In this document: positions 6,580-12,016 of the stretch, piece after piece
Layout of the letters: each line of letters opens with the position of its first letter
Numbering within the stretch: the first letter of the stretch is position 1
Origin: Chloroflexota bacterium
GTDB lineage: Bacteria; Chloroflexota; Anaerolineae; Anaerolineales; Villigracilaceae
Length of the DNA stretch: 12,016 nucleotides
Reading direction: 5' to 3'
Assembly: GCA_016191985.1 (NCBI GenBank)
Contig: JACPVB010000302.1
Location: forward strand, 1-12,016
Position numbers and translations under genes: made by a program
The notes under the pieces: generated by a model
What the model was told of the DNA's origin: nothing
Databases searched by the model: none
Seen by the model: the letters and a program-made list of their open reading frames with translations, nothing else

Positions 6580-7764
6580 TTATCTTCTATTTCTCAAAAA
6601 CGTTGGGACGTCCAGATCGTCCGTGTTGATGGTGGGAGGTTGGGATGCAGATTTTGCATCCGCCGAGGACCGGGGTTCCACACCGACGCTGACGGATTCG
6701 CTTGGGCGTGAGAAGGGCGTATTCGCAACCGACATCGTCCCAGCATGGGAAACAGGCTTCTCGTTAGTACGAGGGAGGCGTTCCAAAGCACGGCGCGGGA
6801 CTCCGCTGCGTTCAAATCCAGTGGCAATGACGGTGACGCGAATCTCGTCGCCCATTTCAGGATCGATGACCGCACCGAAGATCATGTTGACATCGGGATG
6901 AGCGGTTTCGCGGATGATAGCCGCCGCCTGATTGACCTCGAAGAGAGTCATGTTCGAGCCGCCAGTGACGTTGAAGAGTACACCGCGCGCGCCGTCAATG
7001 GTGATGTCCAGCAGTTGGCTGGAGATGGCCTGCTCGGCGGCGTTCTTGGCGCGGTCATCGCCCGTGCCGCGGCCAACCGCCATCAATGCCGCGCCGCCCT
7101 CAGACATGATGGTGCGGACATCGGCAAAGTCGAGGTTGATCAAACCAGGAATTGTGATCAACTCGGAGATGCCCTGAATACCCTGGTGCAGAACTTCATC
7201 TGCCATGCGGAAGGCATCCTGCAGGGATGATTTTTTATCGGCGAGCTGCAGCAAGCGGTCATTCGGAATGGAGATGAGGGTGTGCGCGTGTTCCTTCATC
7301 TTTTGCACGCCCGCCTCAGCGGACTGTGTGCGCTTGCCACCTTCAAATGTAAATGGACGGGTGACCACGCCGATGGTGAGCGCGCCGCATTCCTTTGCAA
7401 CCTGCGAAACCACAGGGGCTGCGCCTGTGCCTGTGCCGCCGCCCATGCCCGCAGTGACGAAAACCATATCCGCACCTTTGAGCACGTTGTACAGTTCGTC
7501 GGATGATTCCTCCGCGGCTTTGCGCCCGATCTCCGGGTCACCGCCTGCGCCGAGGCCGCGGGTGATCTTATCGCCAAGGCGCACGCGAATGGGCGCACGC
7601 GAAAGCGTCAGTGCCTGTGCATCGGAATTGGCGGCGATGAATTCAACGCCTTGAATGCCTTCTTCCATCATGCGGTTGACGGCATTTTGACCGGCACCAC
7701 CCACGCCGATCACTTTGATTCGGGCGAAGGCTTCGGATTGCAGATTTCTTTTATTCGAGTCCAT
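6580..7764 (-). CDS. ftsZ: Cell division protein FtsZ
   Basis: FtsZ is the tubulin-like GTPase that assembles the Z-ring at mid-cell. The 394-residue protein has the full architecture: N-terminal nucleotide-binding VIGVGGAGQNAVN (18-30), tubulin signature GGGTGTGAAP (108-117), and T7 catalytic loop NLDFADV (210-216) with the acidic residues needed for GTP hydrolysis. A variable linker follows (about 323-381). The conserved C-terminal peptide DDLDVPTFLRNRR (382-394) is the docking site for FtsA and other tethers. The start is fixed by an AGGAGG site (7775-7770) five bases before ATG 7764. Its independent ribosome site and 142-bp leader, unlike the coupled ftsQ-ftsA junction, suggest that FtsZ is made at a different level from FtsA. 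A strong terminator follows. Identification is certain. Confidence 0.98.
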   Translation of the reverse strand: MDSNKRNLQSEAFARIKVIGVGGAGQNAVNRMMEEGIQGVEFIAANSDAQALTLSRAPIRVRLGDKITRGLGAGGDPEIGRKAAEESSDELYNVLKGADMVFVTAGMGGGTGTGAAPVVSQVAKECGALTIGVVTRPFTFEGGKRTQSAEAGVQKMKEHAHTLISIPNDRLLQLADKKSSLQDAFRMADEVLHQGIQGISELITIPGLINLDFADVRTIMSEGGAALMAVGRGTGDDRAKNAAEQAISSQLLDITIDGARGVLFNVTGGSNMTLFEVNQAAAIIRETAHPDVNMIFGAVIDPEMGDEIRVTVIATGFERSGVPRRALERLPRTNEKPVSHAGTMSVANTPFSRPSESVSVGVEPRSSADAKSASQPPTINTDDLDVPTFLRNRR

Positions 7765-7769
7765 TTGTT

Positions 7770-7775
7770 CCTCCT
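7770..7775 (-). promoter_or_regulatory. Shine-Dalgarno of ftsZ
   Basis: AGGAGG lies five bases before the ftsZ ATG and is the strongest ribosome site in the window. The leader between it and the GC-rich palindrome (about 7790-7845) is very AT-rich, with TTAAAAC repeated about 20 bases apart. I find no convincing -35/-10 pair in it. Confidence 0.85.
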
Positions 7776-7863
7776 GGCAAGGAATATGCCATATCTTAAA
7801 CGAGTTTTAAAAAATTTAAAAGGGTTTTAATGATCCTTGTGAATCTTTTCTCTTAATGCTCTA

Positions 7864-7893
7864 GCCGCCGTCCTCGGCGGCGAGGACGCCGCC
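7864..7893. repeat. GC-rich five-hexamer palindromic element between ftsA and ftsZ
   Basis: The 30 bases are five consecutive hexamers on the plus strand: GCCGCC, GTCCTC, GGCGGC, GAGGAC, GCCGCC. The third is the complement of the first and fifth, and the fourth is the complement of the second, giving an A-B-A'-B'-A design. In RNA it can form three mutually exclusive hairpins. It starts 13 bases after the ftsA stop. No T-run follows on the minus strand, so it is not a classic terminator. It could be an mRNA processing or stability element, or a dispersed repeat. Confidence 0.7.
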
Positions 7894-7906
7894 GGGAGCA
7901 AAATAC

Positions 7907-9151
7907 CTACGGCAACAACCGTTTCATCCAATTTTTAATTGCGTCAAAATTCATATTACTTTCGCCTCGCGATCTGCGGCGTTTCTTTTCGCCGCTTGAA
8001 TGCGCAACATCATGTCCGCGCATGGTGGTGGCCCAGCGCAGCAAACCAACGCTGGTGGAATATGCGGGTGAATCCAATTTATCAACCAGCCCGGTCAGGC
8101 GTTCCGGCTGAGCGGTCCGCACGGGCATCCCCAACACTTCGCTGGCAATATGCTTGATACCGGGCAATGCGGAAGTGCCGCCCGTCAACACCATGCCGGC
8201 GGGAAGCAGGCCGTCATAACCGGAGCGTTTTATTTCCTGCAAAATCAAACCAAAGGTCTCTTCGATGCGGGCTTCGATGATGTGAGCCAGGTCCTGCCGA
8301 TTGATGCGGACATCGCGGTCTTCACCGAACGGGCGAATGGAGAAATACTCCTCGCTTCCAATCTGGGACCGAATGGCATGTCCCTGCTGCTTCTTCACTT
8401 CCTCCGCCTGAGACATGGGCAAACGCAATCCATGAGCAATATCCTGGGTGACGTGGTTGCCGCCCACGGCCAGCACCATCGTATGCCAGACATCGCCATC
8501 CACATAAATTGCCAGGTCGGTGGTGCCGCCGCCAATATCACAAACCGCCACACCCATCTGGCGTTCCTGCTCGGTCAAGACTACTTCCGCCGAAGCCAGC
8601 GGATTCAAAACGAATTGCTGAATATCCACACCGGCCGCACCCACGCATTGACGGAGGTTATCCACTGTTGCGGCGGCGGCAGTGATGATGTGCGTTTCCA
8701 CTTCCAGTTTGTAGCCGTGCATTCCAATGGGCGTCTTCACGCCTTCCTGCCCATCCACGCTGATGCCGCGTTGGATAACGTGTACGATCTCGCGGTCATG
8801 CGGAATGGCAACCGCCTGTGCCTGTTCAAGCGCATGGGCAATATCCAGGGCATCGATGATTCCGCCGGGCACACCTGTTGCGCCGCGGCTATTGACAGAT
8901 GAAACATGCGCACCCGCCAGGCTGACCAGCCCGGTGGTGATTTCCAAACCGGAGGTGCGTTCCGCTTTTTCCACGGAACGTTTGATGGCTGCCGATGCGG
9001 CGGAAAGGTCAACGATGATGCCTTTGCGGATTCCATCCGAAGGCTCGATGCCCACGCCAAGAATGCGAATGGAGCCTGCATCCTCCACACGTCCCACGAG
9101 GGTGCAAACCTTGGTCGTACCTACATCAATGCCAACTACAATTTCTTCCAT
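7907..9151 (-). CDS. ftsA: Cell division protein FtsA
   Basis: FtsA is an actin-like ATPase that tethers FtsZ filaments to the membrane. The chosen start at ATG 9151 gives 414 residues beginning MEEIVVGIDVGTTKV, the normal N-terminus of the family. The frame continues upstream to 9265, but that stretch overlaps the 3' end of ftsQ and adds 38 unrelated residues. Actin-fold motifs are phosphate-1 GIDVGTTKV (7-15), phosphate-2 CDIGGGTTDLA (204-214) and adenosine motif LTGGTSALPGI (322-332). The C-terminus has an Arg/Lys linker (KKRRRSRGES) and the amphipathic membrane-targeting helix NMNFDAIKNWMKRLLP (about 399-414). The start lies one base after the ftsQ stop (TAA-G-ATG), with no clear Shine-Dalgarno, so translation is likely coupled to ftsQ. 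Identification is certain. Confidence 0.97.
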   Translation of the reverse strand: MEEIVVGIDVGTTKVCTLVGRVEDAGSIRILGVGIEPSDGIRKGIIVDLSAASAAIKRSVEKAERTSGLEITTGLVSLAGAHVSSVNSRGATGVPGGIIDALDIAHALEQAQAVAIPHDREIVHVIQRGISVDGQEGVKTPIGMHGYKLEVETHIITAAAATVDNLRQCVGAAGVDIQQFVLNPLASAEVVLTEQERQMGVAVCDIGGGTTDLAIYVDGDVWHTMVLAVGGNHVTQDIAHGLRLPMSQAEEVKKQQGHAIRSQIGSEEYFSIRPFGEDRDVRINRQDLAHIIEARIEETFGLILQEIKRSGYDGLLPAGMVLTGGTSALPGIKHIASEVLGMPVRTAQPERLTGLVDKLDSPAYSTSVGLLRWATTMRGHDVAHSSGEKKRRRSRGESNMNFDAIKNWMKRLLP

Positions 9152-9152
9152 C

Positions 9153-10166
9153 TTATTGTTCGCTATCCACTGTTTCTTCTTCGGTTGATTCTTCGGTCTC
9201 GGTGACCGCCATTCGGTAGAATGGCGCATCGGGATAGACCACGTTGATATATTCGGGGTAGACACTGCGCGCCATCAACGAATCAACCAGCGATTGATAC
9301 ACGCGTATTTTCAAAGGCATGTCATGCGCGCTTGTGCCAAAGGCGGCCTGCCATCCGCGCGGGTCCACCCAGCCCAACCCCTGGGTGGAGTCGAATGTCA
9401 TCGTCGTGCCGGCAGGCAGGAGCGGGGAAAGAGCGAGGATCGCATCCACCAATTCCTTTTGCATGTACGGCGGCGGGCTGAGCGGGTCAGTCAAATCGGA
9501 AAGCCCCGCGGGCGGTTCATCCACAGCGACGACTGACACAAGTCCCGCTTCCAATCCACGCGGACGGAATGCCACACCGCTTTGATCGATCCACGTGTAG
9601 CCCTCACCTTTTTGCCAGAGGATGAGGGGCTGGCGCTCGCTGACCGTAACGTAGACATGGTTCGGCAAATAGACATTTACTTCCGCTGACAGCAGTTCGG
9701 GATAATTCATGCGCAGGCGCGTTTCCAATTCATCGGGCTGGACCGTAAAAATCGATTGACCGACAACACCAAGCACGGTGGTGATCTCATCCCTGCTCAA
9801 GCGGACATTGCCAAGTACGGTTGCGCTGGGGACAAAAAAGTACGACAGTGTAAACGCCAGATAAATGGCAACGCCGAGCAAAAGTGAAAAGAGAATGGAA
9901 ACCAGCCGCCAATTTGCGTGCAGGCGCGGCATGGAAATTTTCGGCCTATGTAAATGGAACTCCGGCAAACCAAGCGCGATATTAAATCGGCGGGGCCTGG
10001 ATACCAGCCGCGGCTTGGATGAAATTGGAACAGTTGGTGTGCGCGAAGTGACCGGCACAATCGGCTTGAGTGCGCGCTTTGCGGTCTGCTCCAACTCTTT
10101 GGCAGTGCGCTGGGCGCGTCGGCGGCGGACGAGTTCAGCGCGGGAAAGTTCGCGTCTGTCGCTCAT
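9153..10166 (-). CDS. ftsQ: Cell division protein FtsQ/DivIB
   Basis: This bitopic membrane protein links early and late divisome components. The 337 residues show a long Arg-rich cytoplasmic tail (1-86), a single membrane helix (about 87-111, LVSILFSLLLGVAIYLAFTL at its core) and a POTRA-like domain (about 113-180, starting SATVLGNVRLSRDEI and ending VYVTVSERQPLILW). The extracellular FtsQ domain follows (about 185-318). The tail is strongly acidic (321-337, with many Glu). The cytoplasmic tail of about 86 residues is longer than that of E. coli FtsQ (roughly 25) and more like DivIB of Gram-positives. The ATG overlaps the ddl TGA as ATGA and is preceded by GGAGG at a good distance. ftsA follows one base after the stop. 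Domain order and context make the call secure. Confidence 0.95.
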   Translation of the reverse strand: MSDRRELSRAELVRRRRAQRTAKELEQTAKRALKPIVPVTSRTPTVPISSKPRLVSRPRRFNIALGLPEFHLHRPKISMPRLHANWRLVSILFSLLLGVAIYLAFTLSYFFVPSATVLGNVRLSRDEITTVLGVVGQSIFTVQPDELETRLRMNYPELLSAEVNVYLPNHVYVTVSERQPLILWQKGEGYTWIDQSGVAFRPRGLEAGLVSVVAVDEPPAGLSDLTDPLSPPPYMQKELVDAILALSPLLPAGTTMTFDSTQGLGWVDPRGWQAAFGTSAHDMPLKIRVYQSLVDSLMARSVYPEYINVVYPDAPFYRMAVTETEESTEEETVDSEQ

Positions 10167-11302
10167 GCCGTCCTCCGATGTTCGGTGCGGTCACGCTGCG
10201 CTTTGCGTGCAAGAGCAAGTTCGATCAGGCGGTCTACAAGTTTTGGATAGCTTAATCCGCTGGCCTGCCAGAGCTTGGGATACATGCTGATGGAAGTAAA
10301 CCCGGGCAGGGTGTTCAACTCGTTCAGGTAAATCTTGTGTGTGTCGCTTTCCACGAAAAAGTCGGCGCGCGCCATGCCTGCGCAATCAATGGCCTTGTAC
10401 GCGCGGACGGCATACTCACGAATTTTTTCTGTGACTTCGTTCGGGAGTTGCGAGGGGATGATGAGACCGGAGGTCCCGTCAATATATTTTGACTCGTAGG
10501 AATAAAATTCACGGCTCGGCAGCACTTCTCCGCAGACAGATGTTTCTGGGTCTTCATTGCCCAGCACGCTCACTTCCACCTCACGGACATTCCCCACGCC
10601 CTTTTCGATAACGATGCGGCGGTCGTAACGAGCGGCTTCCATCAATCCTTCAGAAAGGTCGGAGCGTGAATTGCATTTGCTAATTCCAACGGAGGAGCCA
10701 AGGTTGGCGGGCTTCGCAAAGAAAGGATACGCGCCCATCTTTTCGACTTTTTCGATCACGCCATCCATATCATTTTCAATATTGCCGCGCAGCACAAGAA
10801 CCGATTCCACGATGGGGATGTTGTTGGCGCGCATGACATCCTTGAAGATGCCCTTGTCCATGCCGACGGAGGAACCAGCCACGCCCGCGCCCACGTAGGC
10901 CACATCCGCCATTTCGAGCAGGCCTTGCAGTGTGCCGTCCTCGCCAAAGGGGCCGTGAAGGACGGGGAAGAAGACGTCGATTTGCGGGAGCAAGTGAAGG
11001 GTTAAGGTGTCTTGCGCGCTGTGTGCTGCGTGTTGTGTGTTGCGTAATTCGTAAACATTTGAATGCGAGGGATCGCCGGGGAGAATCACACGATTTAATT
11101 CATTGAATTTTCCACTGGTAAACGCATCCAATGTATTTGCGCCGTGAAGCCATTCGCCATCCAGCGTGATGCCAACCTGGGTCACTTCATATTTTTCAGG
11201 GTCAAGCGCCGCCAGCACGGAACGCGCGGACATGAGCGAGACCTCATGTTCGCCGGAACGACCGCCGAATAACACTGCAATGCGAAGTTTCTTTTCAGTC
11301 AT
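10163..11302 (-). CDS. ddl: D-alanine--D-alanine ligase
   Basis: An ATP-grasp enzyme that joins two D-alanines for the peptidoglycan stem peptide in the cytoplasm. The 379-residue protein has FGGRSGEHEVSLMSA (12-26), HGPFGEDGTLQG (116-127), GSSVGMDK (143-150), the ATP-binding KPANLGSSVGISK (197-209), the omega-loop FYSYESKY (266-273) and the Mg-binding NELNTLPGF (327-335). Tyr273, in the position of DdlB Tyr216, favours a D-Ala-D-Ala product; D-Ala-D-Lac ligases have Phe there. Residues about 85-100 come from a 7-bp-periodic DNA repeat and look like an insertion in a variable loop. No Shine-Dalgarno is evident: the bases before ATG 11302 are a T-run that ends a heptad repeat array. The 3' end overlaps ftsQ by four bases. 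Identification is certain; the start is the only plausible one. Confidence 0.97.
   Translation of the reverse strand: MTEKKLRIAVLFGGRSGEHEVSLMSARSVLAALDPEKYEVTQVGITLDGEWLHGANTLDAFTSGKFNELNRVILPGDPSHSNVYELRNTQHAAHSAQDTLTLHLLPQIDVFFPVLHGPFGEDGTLQGLLEMADVAYVGAGVAGSSVGMDKGIFKDVMRANNIPIVESVLVLRGNIENDMDGVIEKVEKMGAYPFFAKPANLGSSVGISKCNSRSDLSEGLMEAARYDRRIVIEKGVGNVREVEVSVLGNEDPETSVCGEVLPSREFYSYESKYIDGTSGLIIPSQLPNEVTEKIREYAVRAYKAIDCAGMARADFFVESDTHKIYLNELNTLPGFTSISMYPKLWQASGLSYPKLVDRLIELALARKAQRDRTEHRRTA
11003..11051 (-). repeat. Heptad (7-bp) degenerate tandem repeat inside ddl
   Basis: Read on the minus strand the 49 bases split without gaps into seven 7-mers of the form CRCANNA, for example CGCAACA, CACAACA, CGCAGCA, CACAGCG and CGCAAGA. 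Because three copies make 21 bases, the product is also 7-residue periodic: RNTQHAA (87-93) followed by HSAQDTL (94-100). It keeps the ddl frame open and lies in a poorly conserved part of the N-terminal domain. Confidence 0.75.
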
Positions 11303-11305
11303 AAA

Positions 11306-11375
11306 AAATCAATCTCTAGTCTCTAATCTCCAATTACCAGCGATCAGTAATTAGTGATCAGTTACCAGTCTCCAA
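11306..11375 (-). repeat. Heptad (7-bp) degenerate tandem repeat spanning the murB stop and ddl leader
   Basis: Read on the minus strand the 70 bases divide without gaps into ten 7-mers. All ten begin YTRR, and eight fit YTRRNNA, for example TTGGAGA, CTGGTAA, CTGATCA, CTAATTA and CTAGAGA. CTGGTAA and TTGGAGA each occur twice. The first two copies encode the end of MurB (Gly-Asp-Trp-stop). The array fills nearly the whole murB-ddl spacer (11303-11361) and stops three bases before the ddl ATG. Confidence 0.8.
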
Positions 11376-12016
11376 CGAGTTCAACTTCCAATTCCAACTC
11401 AACATTAAATTTTTGGGCAACGGTTGTTTGCACCAAACGAATCAAGGCGCGAACATCTTCCGCCTTGGTTTCTCCGTGATTTACAAAAAAATTTCCGTGC
11501 AGCTTGCTGATTTCAGCGTTGCCGATGCGCGTGCCTTTCAGGCCTGCGGCTTCGATCAAGCGCCCCGCATGGTCGCCCTCAGGGTTTTTGAACATGGAAC
11601 CCATGCTTGCACCGGGCGGCTGCGTGGCCTTTCGGCGTTCACTGAATTGTTCGATTTTAACAGACACTTCTTCTTTCGTTGAATTTTTTAATCTCAATAA
11701 AGCCGAAAGTACTATTGCTTTTATCTCGCCGCGCTTCAACACACTCGTGCGATAGCCATAGCCCATTTGCTCAACGGAAAATTTTTCGCGTCCGCTCCTT
11801 GTCAGCAACTCGGCGTAAATTAGATTACCGGATACATCTCCGCCGAACGCGCCGGCATTCCCGTACACTGCGCCGCCCACCGTGCCGGGGATAGTGGCCG
11901 CCCACTCCAAACCAGCCATCCCTTTGGATGCACATCGATTCGCGAGATTGCTAAAGACGACTCCCGCTTCACACCGCACTGTGGGGCTGTCACCCGTTTC
12001 GAAGCGCACTTCCTTC
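11362..12016 (-). CDS. murB: UDP-N-acetylenolpyruvoylglucosamine reductase MurB (N-terminus outside window)
   Basis: MurB is the FAD- and NADPH-dependent enzyme that makes UDP-N-acetylmuramate in the cytoplasm, the second committed step of peptidoglycan synthesis. The frame runs open off the right edge. The visible 217 codons cover the end of the FAD domain and the substrate-binding domain: GLEWAATIPGTVGGAVYGNA with GAFGGD, YGYRTSVLK (conserved Tyr-Arg), GSMFKNPEG with the catalytic serine, then EAAGLKGTRIGNAEISKLHGNFFVNHG. The end, ELELEVELVGDW, matches the usual E-x-E-V-x-x-x-G finish. The YRxS spacing and compact C-terminus look like a type II (Gram-positive-like) MurB. The last codons (GDW-stop) lie within a heptad repeat array. 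About 80-100 N-terminal residues should be missing. ddl follows after 59 bp. Confidence 0.95.
   Translation of the reverse strand, partial: KEVRFETGDSPTVRCEAGVVFSNLANRCASKGMAGLEWAATIPGTVGGAVYGNAGAFGGDVSGNLIYAELLTRSGREKFSVEQMGYGYRTSVLKRGEIKAIVLSALLRLKNSTKEEVSVKIEQFSERRKATQPPGASMGSMFKNPEGDHAGRLIEAAGLKGTRIGNAEISKLHGNFFVNHGETKAEDVRALIRLVQTTVAQKFNVELELEVELVGDW

Noticed and set aside
8150..8902. A 250-codon plus-strand frame antisense to ftsA.
   Set aside because: The opposite strand encodes a certain FtsA with all motifs. The antisense product is rich in His, Gln and Arg, as expected from a shadow frame.
9152..9265. A longer ftsA with 38 extra N-terminal residues.
   Set aside because: The stretch overlaps ftsQ, is not FtsA-like, and the family normally starts just before the phosphate-1 motif, as MEEIVVGIDVGTT does here.
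10163..11302. Ddl as a vancomycin-resistance type D-Ala-D-Lac ligase.
   Set aside because: The omega-loop keeps Tyr (SKY, residue 273), and the gene sits in a housekeeping dcw cluster with no vanH or vanX neighbours.
1..12016. A defence, toxin-antitoxin or biosynthetic system.
   Set aside because: All genes are division, wall, signalling, repair or transposition genes, apart from an unassigned membrane pair. Nothing supports such a system.

Overview
The window is about 12 kb of a bacterial chromosome of roughly balanced base composition. Every cellular gene lies on the minus strand, so in transcription order it reads from the right edge to the left. The core is the end of a division and cell-wall (dcw) cluster: murB (cut by the right edge), ddl, ftsQ, ftsA, ftsZ. 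This order, with an AT-rich leader before ftsZ, followed by a giant PAS/GAF/HD-GYP sensor and degenerate short-period repeats between genes, best fits a Chloroflexota bacterium of the Anaerolineae type. That placement is an inference from gene order and protein style, not a phylogeny.

Layout. 12016-11362 murB (partial), then a 70-bp array of degenerate 7-bp repeats that starts inside the last murB codons, then ddl (11302-10163), which carries a second heptad array inside its coding sequence. ddl and ftsQ overlap by ATGA, and ftsQ and ftsA are separated by one base (TAA-G-ATG), so this block is one translationally coupled operon. A 142-bp spacer with a 30-bp GC-rich five-hexamer palindrome separates ftsA from ftsZ, which has its own strong AGGAGG site. 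A near-ideal intrinsic terminator follows ftsZ. Its hairpin overlaps the probable promoter of a small two-gene membrane-protein unit (6506-5893) of unknown function. Then comes a monocistronic 1392-residue soluble sensor with four PAS and four GAF domains and an intact HD-GYP phosphodiesterase domain (5784-1606).

The left part is the most informative. A 148-bp palindromic element made of inverted ACGGAYNNN nonamers (1442-1589) lies upstream of a YcaQ/AlkX-type DNA glycosylase gene (1384-137). That gene has an almost consensus sigma-70 promoter, and its 17-bp spacer contains an exact GAAC-N4-GTTC palindrome. This is the LexA (SOS) box type of Gram-positives, also reported for Chloroflexi. The promoter is placed so that the mRNA would be leaderless. 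At the far left is the 3' end of an IS30-family transposase on the plus strand. The IS terminal repeat (TGTAG...) supplies the stop codon of the glycosylase gene.

Functionally, murB and ddl make peptidoglycan precursors, and FtsQ, FtsA and FtsZ build the divisome. The HD-GYP protein would lower cyclic-di-GMP in response to unknown cytosolic signals, and the glycosylase would repair alkylated or crosslinked DNA. I see no defence island, CRISPR array, tRNA or rRNA. What deserves attention is regulatory and repeat structure: the SOS operator, the heptad arrays, the palindromic elements and the IS junction.
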